Below are positions 43,040 to 54,349 of a stretch of 64,000 bases of DNA, piece by piece (position 1 is the first letter of the stretch; each line of letters starts with the position of its first letter). Location: the NCBI GenBank assembly GCA_030710605.1, contig CP092886.1:161804000-161867999 (forward strand), read 5' to 3'. Made by a program: the position numbers and the translations under genes. This DNA is from Cordylochernes scorpioides. Its lineage: Eukaryota > Arthropoda > Arachnida > Pseudoscorpiones > Chernetidae. The notes under the pieces were generated by a model, which saw only the letters and a program-made list of their open reading frames with translations, made no database searches and had not been told where the DNA came from.

Positions 43040-45058
43040 TCAAAGCAGCTTTGTTCCCCAATGAAGTTTGGCGTGTAACCGTAAGAAATGTTGAAACAAT
43101 AAAAGTATTTGATACAATATTAGCCCTTTTACAATAAATGAAATATGGATTGGTTACAGTTTTTTCAACTAGAGAAGAATAGTCGACACTAGTAAAGGGA
43201 GTTCTGGTTAGGAACAATAGGTTGAAATTTGAGACGATAGCTATTTAAGAGATTAGTAAAATCATAAGTTGAGTTCATTCATGTGATAGATGGTTGACAA
43301 TTCTGGGACACAATAAGATAACAAATAAAAATAAACAAAAGAATTTGAAGGAATGCATATGTAACGTGCAGGGGAGACTGTGAGCTTGTACCGGCACGCG
43401 CAGGTTTATCAGAACATTCCCCAGTAAACCAAAATACTCTTGCGATTGCTACGGCGATTTTGCTGAAAGACTCTTAGAAGACCTTCTGTAGAGAGACTGA
43501 ATTTTGAAATTCTATTTGTAGAATTTAGCGTTTCAATTAGCATGGCGCTAATCATTAGAAAGGCTATCAAGCAATATTCGATTAAACTTTGTTACATTTT
43601 CCTTTATCTTTCTATTCGTCAAATGAGTGTATATAACATGTGTTTTTTTTTCTGATGCTCCAATGCCTTTGAAGAGTAACCTTTAAGATTCAGTTTTATT
43701 CAAAAATTCTCCAAGAGTAATATATAGCCATGCGTTGGCCTGTTATTTAGCTAATAAGTGAAAATGTAAAAGCTATTGCGCTTAATATACAATTTACAAC
43801 TGACTTAGGATGATGGGCTATGTATCGCATTCGATAGATTTCACTGAAATGTATATCGACGAATGATTATGAAGATCGTTTTCAGTTTGGATCTAAAAGT
43901 CAGCCACAATAAGCAGACAGCAAAGGAGGGAAAGATCCCGGAACTACGGGGAAATTGGGAGCACCGGCTGGTGTCACGTTCCTCCGCTGACAAGCATTTC
44001 TTCAAGAAGTCTGCGCATTTCTCCTGAATTTTGTATGACTTGAGATAAAAAATCTCGTGGTTTAGTTTAACAAAGTATTTGTTCCTTCCTAATCACTTCG
44101 ACATTACTTCTGATATATACGTGGCTATTTTGATGCTATTCCTTCATACCTGGAAATCAATCTATTTTCCACACAGAACTCCATTATAAGATCTGAAAAG
44201 AGAGAGACCTCAAATCTGTATAATTTAATAAAGAACACACACCACACGGTAAAATATAGTGTTATGTCGAAATATAATATATCATATAAATTTCAATGGA
44301 TGAATACAAAAAGGATCTCAAGGAACCTGGAGAACCAACTAAAATAAATAATAAAATATAAATAGGAAACACTTTTTTCGTTAGAGAGTTAGGAGTGTTA
44401 TAATAATTTATTGGAACCTCTATTTAAGATGCTCAAAAATAAAGGGGGAGTGATGGTTATTAACAGATCAAATTGAAGAAATTTTGTCCATATACTCACC
44501 AAAAGTCGAACTTGACTTGATGGCGCTAACAACATAATATAGACGATGATGTGGTTTAAAGTAATTAAAATCAGTTTGAAGTTTCGTTTATATGAAAAAA
44601 TAGCATTTTAATTTTGGATGTGTAATGAAGTTCCTACCACACAGAATATTGGAAAGTTTCTCAATTATTCCTCACGCTTTATTTAAGCAATATTGTAATA
44701 TTTAATGGCTACACTAATTCCGTGTTGCAAGGAATTTTCAAATATGGTTTACAAATATAACATAGCAAGAAACTCGTGGTAACATAATACAATCGAATTG
44801 TCCTCACGCCACTAACATATTTCATAATAAAATAACGAGCTTAAGCCTCTGAGCTATATAATTCAAATAATAAATAACGTTAATGTCAGAATAATTGATA
44901 TACAACTTTAAAAATAAAAAGGACATATCCTAACAACTCCCATGAACATTTTAAATGACAGAGCGCAACACAACTCTCTGTGTGTAAACTCTTATTTTTC
45001 AAAAGTACAAATAGAAGGACATGAAATTGAAATATTTTCTATATAACAAAATTATATA
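43040..45058. other. Non-coding DNA
   Basis: AT-rich with scattered mixed segments. 43370-43480 and 43900-44000 are GC-richer and unassigned. 44460-44540 repeats, with divergence, the block at 6910-6985 (TCGAACTTGACTTGATGG). No gene was recognised. Confidence 0.35.
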
Positions 45059-46836
45059 TTAATAGAACTTCATAGAATCGAGCCTACAATCAAAGTGCCC
45101 TAAGATTGGGGGATTTATCAATGCTACTTTAAGGGTTTGAAATGCTTTTTCTTGATTTTCTGTCCAGGTAAAAGGTACATTCTTTCTTATAAGACTGGTT
45201 AATGGATCGGCAATTTTTGAAAAACCTTTGATAAATTTTCTATAATATGAGCACATTCCTAAAAATGATTGAACTTCTTTTATCTTTTTGGGCCGAGGAA
45301 AATCTCTAATAGCCTTGATATTATGCTCCGCTGGTTTTATACCATGTTGATTAGTTATATGGCCAAGAATCTCCAGTTCTTCGAAAGCAAATTGGCATTT
45401 TTTGTTGTTCAATTTTAAATTAGCCTCGCGAAAACATTTTAAAACAGCTTCTATTCTTTTGAGATGTGTTGAAAAATCCGAGCTATAAATGATTACGTCA
45501 TCTAGATAACATAAGCAAATTTGCCATCTAAGATTACCAAACATATTTTCCATGTTCCTCTCAAATGTAGCAGGGGCATTACATAGACCAAAGGGCATTA
45601 CGTTGAACTCATATAGGCCATGTGCTGTAGTGAAGGCTGTCTTTTCTTTATCTTTCTCCTCAACCTCTACTTGCCAATATCCTGATTTAAGGTCAATTGC
45701 TGAAAAGTATTTGGATCCTTGAAGTGTATCCAATACTTCATCAATTCTGGGAATTGGGTAAACATCCTTCACTGTTACATCATTCAATTTTCTGTAGTCA
45801 ACGCAAAATCTGTACTTACCATCTCGCTTCTTGACCAAGATTACAGGGAAGGACCATGGACTCGAGGATGGTCTAATTATGCCGTCTCTGAGCATTTCAT
45901 CAATTTGTTCTTTTATGATTTCTCGCTCTTTCGCGCTCACCCTATACGGCTTGTGTTTGATCGGTTTCGCGCCTTCTGTATCGATCCGATGTTTCGCTAA
46001 GTTGGATCTTCCTAATCCCGACGAAAACAAATCCTCGTACCTTTCCAAAACTTGTTTCAATTGCTCCTTTTCCTTATATGCTAAATTTTCGTTTATCTGA
46101 AATTGGGGTTCTTCATGCTCTTTTTGTTCACTTTCTTCCATAAGATTCACTTCGGCTGGCTGGCTTCCAAAGCACAATGTTTGGTTTTTAAATATTTTTA
46201 ATGGTCGAGGGTAAGGGTTTGTTATCCAGATATATGTTTCCTTATTCACAAAATTTATTAAGCTTCTCGCTAGTCGAAGTCCATTTGTTTGAAACATTTT
46301 ATGGTTCTCCTCGATGATGTATTCGCCATCCTCTGCTTCTACAAATGCATTAATCAATTTAATAGAAAGTTCTGGTATAATGGCATCCTTTGCACTTTTT
46401 ATTTTCTTCTGTTGATATTTGATTACGTCACGATTTTCTGTCAAGTCATATTTGATTATTTCACGCTGACAATCAATTTTTGCGTTCATTTTCTTAAGAA
46501 AATCACGTCCAAGTATAAATATACGCAAATGTGTTCTCATTATCACAAATTGATGTGTAATTGTTTTGTCATCAAATTTTATATTTAAAATAATATTTCC
46601 TACGATATCTAATTCTTTGCCATCGAGTCCGGAGCACATTTTATCAGGATTTATTATTTCAAGACCTGTGTTAAGAGCTGTACTAAGGTCGACAACTGAA
46701 AGATCGGCGCCTATATCAATCAAAGCTTCGCAGATACCGATTCTATCCACGTTAATGTTCATTTTATATTTGGGGTCCAACTTTTTAATTCCATTTATGG
46801 TCGACTTGCTTTGATTGACGGACTCAGGCGCGATGC
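45059..46836 (-). pseudogene. Ty3/gypsy pol: protease and reverse transcriptase, 3'-truncated
   Basis: This frame is -1 relative to gag and overlaps its end. Near the start is an aspartic protease segment ALIDIGADLSVV, where the catalytic triad DTG reads DIG. RT motifs follow in order: VDYRKLNDVT, FSAIDLKSGYWQVEV, FNVMPFGLCNAPATF and YLDDVIIYS (catalytic YLDD), then GHITNQHGIKP and FLGMCSYYRKFIKGFS. The reading ends in FTWTENQEKAFQTLK and ILGHFD, at the RT/RNase H junction. RNase H and integrase are absent. The RT frame itself is uninterrupted for ~570 codons. Confidence 0.92.
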
Positions 46837-48000
46837 TTAGTTTAAATCTTCTAATGCGGCATATCTATTCCTTGTAGGGATACTCGAGTACGGGCTATTA
46901 CTTACGTCAGCGTAGAGCAGAGGTCTCGACTTCTCAATTCCATTATCCATTCGGATTTCTTCTTCGACCTTGTCTTGTGTAACTATGGGGTCCTCTTCCA
47001 CAATTCTTACAAACCTGACTCTGCAATACCGCGCTACGTGTCCTGGCTTGTTACACTTGAAACATATTGGTCTCCCGTTTTCTGTCCTATTCCTATTTGA
47101 ATTTGGATTCTTATTGTATGTTTTACTTGGGTAGACCGGTTTTGGCTCAGGATTGGGAGTGTAAGATCGTCTAGGAGCAGATACCTGGGGCAGAGGCTTG
47201 TTCTGGTAGTACCTCGGAGTGGGGGCCTGGGGCTTGGAGGTGTTCTGGTAGTACCTCGGAGCGGGGGGCCTGGGGCTTGGAGGTGTTCTGGTATGGTCTT
47301 CTGAACGACGGAGCGCTCTTCCATTGCTCTTGATGATGGGGACGAGGAGAGCGTGGTCCATTATATAGAGCTTTTGATTTTTCTAAACGTTCTTGGTAAT
47401 TCTTTTCGAACAAATCCAGCTTTTTACAATTTTCTAGAAGTTCATTGGTATTTTAGGAGGGTTTAGGTGAAGGGCAAAAGAGTATTCTTTCTTTAACCCT
47501 CCAATAACCCAGTTTATTTTAGTCTCTTCTTCCATTTGGAGGTCGACCTTGTTGCACAGTACAAGGATATCCTCTGCGAACCTGATTGCAGGTTCATTCC
47601 ACTGTTGCATCCTGTTTAGTCTGATCTTCATTTCTTCTTTGTTGGCGTCTGAGGCAAAATCCTCAATTAGGCGGCTCTTGAAATTTTCCCAGCTGGTGAA
47701 ACTTATCTTTTGTAGGTTCAGCCAGGTTTTGGCGCTACCAATCATATTCATGGCAGCATAACGAGAGATAATGTAGTCTGCCCAATGGTACAGGAAGCCA
47801 ATTTATTCAAGAGATTCAATCCATGGGCGAGGGTCTTCCGTTCCATCATACTTGGGGATGTCGATGTTGGGATTCAGGACAACTGGGTCGGAACTAGCAT
47901 CTCTACCAATTGTTGCACCAGGTTGCGGCTTGGCAGACTCTTCAGCCATGATTCTCTCCTGTGCTGGGTCTTGCATCTTACCAGAACGTGTTTCAACCAT
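46837..48000 (-). pseudogene. Ty3/gypsy gag with one stop and two frameshifts
   Basis: The likely start is ATG at 47998-48000 (MVETRSGK). The capsid-type region includes KTWLNLQKISFTSWENFKSR and INWVIGGLKKEYSFALHLNP. A proline-rich tandem stretch (PSPRPPAPRYYQNTSKP) precedes a zinc knuckle CFKCNKPGHVARYC (Cys-X2-Cys-X4-His-X4-Cys). Breaks are a TAA at 47803-47805 and two compensating frame changes near 47445 and 47300. Gag would assemble the retrotransposon particle and bind RNA. The frame ends at TAA 46837-46839. Confidence 0.9.
46840..46846 (-). promoter_or_regulatory. Programmed -1 frameshift heptamer UUUAAAC
   Basis: Gag codons end GAT TTA AAC TAA. The heptamer T TTA AAC fits X-XXY-YYZ exactly in the gag frame and sits directly before the stop. 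A -1 slip leads into the pol frame, which is open from here. UUUAAAC is one of the well-known efficient slippery sites. Confidence 0.8.
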
Positions 48001-48296
48001 CCTACAAATTTATATATTATATAAGGGAATAATGAGATAAGTCTACTTTAAGTAGCCTCCAGAATAATTTATTTATTTTCTCACATCAAAGAGAGCAGTG
48101 AAGTCACACGTGTACCTAAATACAAATGATGATTCTATAATACATATATTCTGTTTATAATACATATATTCTGTTTAATAAAATAAATATAAAAATAAAA
48201 TATAATTTTGAATTTAAAATATATGAAAAATAATATTACTAATTAAAATAAAATAGGTTCATTAGCCATGATGCAACAATATCATATTTAATATAG
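48001..48296. other. AT-rich DNA upstream of gag
   Basis: This should correspond to the leader and possibly part of the 5' LTR of the minus-strand Ty3/gypsy element. I could not identify LTR ends (TG...CA) or a primer-binding site. A short duplication TACATATATTCTGTTTAATA-like lies near 48140-48180. Confidence 0.35.
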
Positions 48297-48740
48297 AATT
48301 TTTCCGTTCGCCATTACTCTTCATATTTTCACCCTTTCATACTTCATCCAAAAAAGTTAGAAATAATAAATATTTCTCTTTGAAATAAATATTGATTTTT
48401 CACAGAAAAGAAACTTATGCGGTGAAACTTTAAGTGTTGTTTATAATCATACGCCGCAGTCCTTTATAATGTATTATAAGTTACTTTAAATATTATTTAC
48501 GAACGGAAAAATACGTCCAGCGTAGCCTAGTGGACATGGCATTTGCCCGGTAAGCGGAACGTTGTGGGTTCGATTCCCGCCCCTGGACACTTTTGTTTTT
48601 CCGTTCGCCATTACTCTTCATATTTTCACCCTTTCATACTTCATCCAAAAAAGTTAGAAATAATAAATATTTATCTTTGAAATAAATATTGATTTTTCAC
48701 AGAAAATAAACTTATGCGTTGAAACTTTAAGTGTTGTACG
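48297..48740 (+). repeat. tRNA-derived repeat (SINE-like) with a duplicated ~140-bp body
   Basis: A ~140-bp block beginning TTTTCCGTTCGCCATTACTC and ending ACTTTAAGTGTTGT is present at ~48300-48440 and again at ~48597-48737, about 97% alike. Between them is a tRNA-like sequence (48516-48588). One reading is a SINE with a tRNA head (48516 onward) plus body, preceded by a headless copy. Another is a small element with 140-bp direct terminal repeats. Confidence 0.7.
48516..48588 (+). tRNA. tRNA-like sequence, probably a SINE head or tRNA pseudogene
   Basis: A 73-nt cloverleaf fits: acceptor TCCAGCG/CCCTGGA with one C-C mismatch, T8-A9, D stem GCC/GGC with GTGG in the loop, anticodon stem TTTGC/GCGGA, loop CCGGTAA with anticodon GGT, and T arm GTGGG-TTCGATT-CCCGC. 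Box A-like TAGCCTAGTGG and box B GGTTCGATTCC are intact. C in place of U33 and the mismatches argue against a working tRNA. Confidence 0.6.
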
Positions 48741-49515
48741 TTGCACGTTGATTGGATAATGAACTGAACGCTGATTACCTGATTATAGTTATGTAACAAT
48801 GGAGATCCAATCAAATATCTTAACCCTAGTAGTCCGGGTTACGCACAGTTAGTAGTAGTAGCCAATCAGAGCGCGAATAAAACAGATATAAAAGCATATC
48901 ACTTTTCCTACTGCTTCCTTTGAGGCCCTAATGAGGACGCTGCAGAATTGCACTTTCCTGCCTTGACTGAACTATCTTGAATTGTGGGGAGATTCTAGTT
49001 AGGAACTAATCTTGATCGATGTCGCTCTTGAAGATGTGTCTATTTCGATATTTGGATGGTATTGGGTATTGGTAGTTCAGTGATCACGATGATATGGGTC
49101 AGTGATTGGTGGAGGCTGGTGATTGTTGGTCTTCAACATCAAATGGTGGTTGGAGACTCAAGTTGGAACAGGAATTGTCTCGGTCTGATTCTGGACTGAA
49201 CTACACCAGCATAATAATTTGTAACATGTTTAAAGGTTGAATTGTCAAATGTTTTATCAAAGGTTTAATTTGAGAATATTTTCGAATGAACATATATTTT
49301 ACGTATAGGTGATTGTGGGATTTGCTGTAGAATTTGGTTTCCACTAATTTTTAGTTGTTTCTTGTGTGACCGAGCAGTCGTGACCCAACCTGGGGCGGGT
49401 ATAGGTCAGAATTCGTCGAAATGTGGTTTGTAGGTTTGAACCTTATTTTAGAGACTCAGCGGACTTTTTCTACCAATAAATGCTAGAAGCCCGTTCCCCC
49501 GATCTAGGTTTGGAA
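48738..49515 (+). promoter_or_regulatory. Promoter-like segment and unassigned sequence
   Basis: GCCAATCAGAGCGCG at ~48861 (a CCAAT box) lies ~25 bp before GATATAAAAGC at 48885, a TATA-like box, with CACTTTTCC about 16 bp further on. The downstream DNA to 49515 has no gene that I recognise. A related CCAATCAG-rich patch occurs at ~51180-51270. It may be the promoter of an unidentified mobile element. Confidence 0.35.
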
Positions 49516-49519
49516 TCAT

Positions 49520-50000
49520 AATTTTATTTTAACATGAACCTTTTAGGTTAGGGTTTGGTCAAGTATTACACCTAGGCATTTAACTTATCTGCCTCGATGA
49601 AATAGGTTGTTCAAAGAAACGTACCATTTGGTTAGTTGGAATGTTTTATTTTTCACTGCACTGTTCTTGAAGAAGATAACCTGCGTCTTTTTTGGGTACA
49701 TCCTGACCTTCCAGGTTGTTCACGACTTTTCAAATTCATCAGCAGAATTTTGTTGTTTCTTTAGAATTTGTTGATGCTCTTGGAATGATTTGTAATTGCA
49801 GTATCATCTGCACAGAGTTGAACCAGGTCTGTAGGGGATGTTGGATGTCATCAATGAAAATATTGAAGAGATCGGAGCTCCGAGGAATTAACCCTGTGGA
49901 ACATGTGCTGTTAACGGTCTTGCAGTTGAATAGGCCGTTTTCCATCGGACACTTTGCATTTTCTATCTTCAAGATAGTTTGTCAACAGCTGGACCAATTC
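49520..50000 (-). pseudogene. LINE RT fragment, degraded
   Basis: Minus-strand frames give LFNIFIDDIQHPLQ, then CADDTAITNHSKS (RT catalytic box as ADD), KVRMYPKKTQVIFFKNS and VKCLGVILDQTLT. These are RT palm and thumb landmarks in the right order. At least two frame changes and a stop separate them. It is a different LINE family from the TTG-tailed one (ADDTAI versus YADDIVL). Confidence 0.75.
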
Positions 50001-50234
50001 TTTGGATATAACACCTATAATATACGCCCTAACAACAATTATTTTCCCGCATATATCCATTCACTCTACCATACACACCGCACATAAACGCCTTAGTGTT
50101 TTATGTAGGTATTGTCACGTAATACTCTGCAATTGTCTTCCTTGGTGAATTATCATCAGTAACGTGACATTACATCAGCGCGCTTTATTTTCAAGTATTT
50201 TGTTCAGATATATCCCTTGTTCGAGCCCGTAGTT

Positions 50235-50640
50235 AGCAGTATTCACTCCATCTTTGGAACGAACTCTTTGCCACAGATTACTTCGCAAGAAACCTCAGGA
50301 GAATAGCTGCATCCCCAAACACTCTCATTGCGATCCTACCCGAAATAAAATATTCCGGCACCACCTCCACAATCCTCACAAGTTACGGCTTTGTTAAAGC
50401 CGATGCTGCAAAAATATCAAAAGACGACCTCACCTGCCCACATTGTCACCAGGAATATATCAAACTGTCGACCACCTTCTCTTCAGATGTTCCGCCTACC
50501 TCTTTAAACGGTTCCAAACAGCCACCCTCCTAGGAATAAGTATATTTACCCCCGAAGACATACAGAACATTCCCAAGTACAAATCAGCCTGGCCATATCA
50601 GATAAACTGGATGTCCACCATTATACGTGAAGTCTAAAGA
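50235..50640 (+). pseudogene. LINE C-terminal fragment with Cys/His knuckle
   Basis: The frame begins LWNELFATDYFARNLRRIAA, continues LTCPHCHQE, then shifts by one and continues YQTVDHLLFRCSAYLFKRF. CPHC with HLLFRC gives the Cys-Cys-His-Cys knuckle typical of LINE ORF2 C-termini. The stop is at 50638-50640. The 5' part is missing and the frameshift is near 50465. Confidence 0.7.
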
Positions 50641-50734
50641 CCAACACGGATAGTTGGCGACTTCAGTAAGCTCCAAGAATTCGGATTACATCTAGAGAGA
50701 GTGATATATATCTCTGGCTACTTTCGATAATCTG

Positions 50735-51015
50735 GAAAAGTTAGTAAATACCTTTTTGTGAAAATAAATTTGTTTATTTGATGAGATTACACGCTCTGGT
50801 CTTGCCTACAATATAGCCATGAGCAATCAAAGTCGAGGTGAAACCAACCCCCAAGGACAATGTAACATCTGGCGGAGACACTGGATTTGATGTTGCACCG
50901 TCCTGGGGGGTTGGGTCACGTAGACATTTGATTGCTCATGGTAATATTGTAGGCGCAAGACCAGAACTTGTAATCATCGTGTGAACAAGAAGGTATTTAC
51001 AAACTTTTCCATATT
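50735..51015. repeat. Palindromic element
   Basis: TTAGTAAATACCTTTTTGTG on the left is inverted at AAGAAGGTATTTACAAAC on the right. Inside, GCTCTGGTCTTGCCTACAAT with AGCCATGAGCAATCAAA pairs with TTTGATTGCTCATGG and ATTGTAGGCGCAAGACCAGA. About 280 bp with no ORF. Confidence 0.82.
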
Positions 51016-51134
51016 AACAAAAACAGCCAGAGAGCAAAACAAAATATTTACAGATAAAGCGCTTATATAATGTCACGTGACTAATGATGATTCGCCGAGT
51101 AGACAATTGCAGAGTACCATGTGACAGATTGTCC

Positions 51135-54100
51135 GATTAATTCGCGCAATGAAAGCCTGTTTACGGTCACGTGACAGAGAAATGATTGGTTCCTATTTTC
51201 TGTTCACTTTCACATGACCTTGATAAATCAATCAGCGTTGAGATCATTATCCAATCAGAGTACAGTGATTCTTTAGCTCAGAAGCATTAACCATCGAAAT
51301 TGTATATTGAATCATGTTCCATTCTAGGAAGTTATATCTTTTTCATTTTTGTGCTATAGTAAAATTAAGAATATTTTAATTTGAATCTGTACTTTCTTTT
51401 AAAAACAAATTTATATTGAGATACATTTATGAGTCCCTTTGACGTTAGGGATTGTTATTTTTTTATTTAGATTGTTATTCTTCATATTATAGGGATCTGA
51501 CACACGCTTGTGATCTCCTTATTCTGTAATGGACACTTTTAGTGGCTTGAGAATAGAATGTTCTATTGTGTACGCACAAACATTAACGTATATATTGTAA
51601 TTGGGTTTCTTTATATAAAAATTCATTAGTGTCGTAATTTCTATACGAAATTTCATAAAAATGTAGATACATTAAATAATACATGATGATAGTAGAAACA
51701 AATCAATAAATATTCACAGAGTTTCACGACAAACTCCTGTGATACAGTCGGACACACGGGGGAATTATATATCGCCAGACATGATTAGAATGTCAATGAA
51801 GACGTTATGTCGTGCGTTAAGGGTCGAGTGTGAAAATGTGGGCGAGATAATTGAATTAATCCCAAACAGATATTTAAGAACTGGTAAAATATTAAAACGG
51901 CATTTCACTCGTTTTTTAAAGCATCTTTAATCGCTTAAATTTCTATTCATTAGAAACAAATAACTAAGTTTGTTTAAAAAGTTTTAATAACCTACCAAAT
52001 TTATGTATAATCCTCTTATCGATAAACGTTCTTTATTAAGGTCTTCACAAATATTTTGTTGCTTCGGAATCTAACAGAAACAACGAATTGCTACATATTG
52101 TTTCAAAATGATTTCTCTCTGGAAGTAAAGACATTGTGTGTGTGAAGGTGAATTCATTCCCAAAAGGAAGAGTGAAGTTGAGAGGCGCATTATTTAATAC
52201 GTTTGACCTTCACAAATAAACATGTTTTTCTCCAAATAGGCATTTTAACCGATATGGCATAAATAAAGATTTTCTTGGATATCTTTCTGAGAATTTCTAA
52301 ATACTTAGTAGGAAGAAGACATATTTTGTTTTGAAAAAAGAAACCTAATATTGGGAGAATAACTGGGAAAGAGAAGAAACAAAAGCCGTCGTGATCGGTG
52401 GTTATATTACCAAGGAAGAGATTGAGGGTAAATGGACCAAATTACTTCCACTTATCCCAATCTGGACAGTTGAGGCCTGGGATGACCCCCACCCACCGCT
52501 AGGAACATCCCACCCTGTGTCCCCCCTTCGCTGATCAATTCCCTCCATTTTTTTCCGCGGCCTTGTTCCTGTCTGTCCCCCTTATTGATCACTTTTTTTC
52601 CACTGACTCTCATTATCCTCCTTTCCGCCCCTTCCAGATTGCTTCGGTGTTTAATCCGCATAGGATCACTCGTCTTCAATTACCCTTTTTGCATTAGGAC
52701 CCGGTGTCATTCAATATAAGCGAACTTGAAGCTGAGGTTAGCTTAAAGATTTAATTCTTTCGTTTTTATATTATTTTATGCGTTGCATTGGACATGTTTT
52801 TTTACGTGTTTTATATAATTTATTTTTGTTATACACAAACTATATTTCATATATTAAAACTTTATTTAAACCATTTTTAAATGCATGTGTATTTCCTCAC
52901 GTCAGCCTCCACGAAGTACAGTATTTCTCGTCGAATGTGAATACATCTCTCATACGTCTGAGATTTTTGTAAGAGCAACTCACAACAATCTAATTTTCAC
53001 TATGGAGTATTTTGATATATTTCATCCTGAGGGTAGTTGGCGATCTACAGATACGCTCCAGGAGCTCGAGTTTTACCTATATGTTACTACTATTATATTT
53101 CTTGCTCATTTTGAAAATGTGTAAAAATCGCTTTGAAACATCAAATTTTTATATAGAGGAACTTTTTGAAAATATCGATGCATTATATTTCGCCATATTC
53201 ATACATTCACAAGTAATAATGTTGCGAAGCATTAGTTTCAATCACACAATCTTGTGAAAATGTATTTATGCGCCCATCTAAAGACGAAATTATGATGATA
53301 AATAATTGATAATAAAAACATTTTTGAGGTAAAACTTTGTTCAGCGTCATGCTGAGCCTATTCGTAGAACGGACATTCATCAATCCATTTATAAAATTAA
53401 ATTCCATCCGGTTGGTTGTTCCAATGTATATGAACCGAAAACCTCCATCTCAGATAATAAAGATTATAATGACAAATTATATAAGTTCAAATTCAATTAG
53501 CCTATTTGATATTTTATTTTCAAAAAGGTTATTGTTTTGTATTCACGCTCAGGAGAAATCTGATCCCTCGGTATTATAAGGAAGTTTATTCATCGTGCAA
53601 CTAAAATATAAGTTTGCATGACATCTATGGGAGTTCACTTCGCCTAGGCGCTCTTTGAGGCAGACTGTAAAAGAATGTTCGGAACAGACAAACGCGATCC
53701 TGTTAGGACGCAGTGTCATAGCTCGTGAACTCATGAGTTAATCTGAATTTTGTCACAAGTTTATTCAGAGCGGGTCTACGTGTCCGGGCCTACAAACGAG
53801 AGAAAATTAATCTTCCCACGCAAATTTTGGAAATTCTCAGAGACACTAAAGAAAAAGAGGAGTGCTGATAACTGGCATTTCAATATCGAGGAGGATTTCA
53901 ATCGAAAGGGTATATGAGCATACGTCTAAGGAAGCTTCCATGATTTCTTCAAACGATAAAAATTACTAGGCTTACATCTTGTTCTCAAAGTGAAGCCGTT
54001 GACCAATACTCTCTCTAAAGACAAAACAATAGGGGAATCAACAGGATTCAGCCTCTTCCCATAAAAGCAAGAATTACACAATAGTTCCGCTAGCCCGAAT

Positions 54101-54205
54101 GGTTCTCTCTCTGCTAAAAAAAGATAATAAAAACAATGATAACCATAATGATGATGAATCCAAATAAATAACAAGGATTATTCTAATAGAGATGATGATT
54201 TTGAT
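51135..54205. other. Non-coding DNA
   Basis: AT-rich with GC-richer patches at 52380-52700 (CCCACCCACCGCTAGGAACA) and 53640-53880. Small ORFs under 85 codons show no domains. Only the CCAATCAG patch near 51240 was recognised as recurring elsewhere. Confidence 0.35.
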
Positions 54206-54212
54206 ACCAATA

Positions 54213-54345
54213 TAATAAAATATTTTAGAGGCGTAATATTCTTTTTAAAATAAAACTATTTCTACTGTCCTTACTGCAATGGAAAAATTAAAGGGAGGGC
54301 CTGGCTCATCAGTGGTGAACCCTCCCAGCGGTTTCGCTAGTGCAT
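54213..54345. mobile_element. MITE family 2, left half only
   Basis: ATTTTAGAGGCGTAATATTC, CTACTGTCCTTACTGCAATG, GGGAGGGCCTGGCTCATCAG and AGCGGTTTCGCTAGT match the 35.1-kb copy closely. The right arm is absent and the sequence switches abruptly to unrelated DNA at ~54345. Confidence 0.78.
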
Positions 54346-54349
54346 CATA

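Larger units (their letters stand above)
50107..51133. repeat. ~1-kb region bounded by long inverted repeats
   Basis: TGTCACGTAATACTCTGCAA with TTGTC at ~50114 and TCATCAGTAACGTGACATTA at ~50152 are matched in inverted form at 51068-51133 (TAATGTCACGTGACTAATGA, GACAATTGCAGAGTACCATG). The ~65-bp arms bracket a LINE fragment and a separate palindrome. The arrangement may be one large foldback element. Confidence 0.6.

Noticed and set aside
48516-48588. Functional threonine tRNA (anticodon GGT)
   Set aside because: Position 33 is C, the acceptor and D stems have mismatches, and the unit lies in a repeat structure. A SINE head or pseudogene is more likely.
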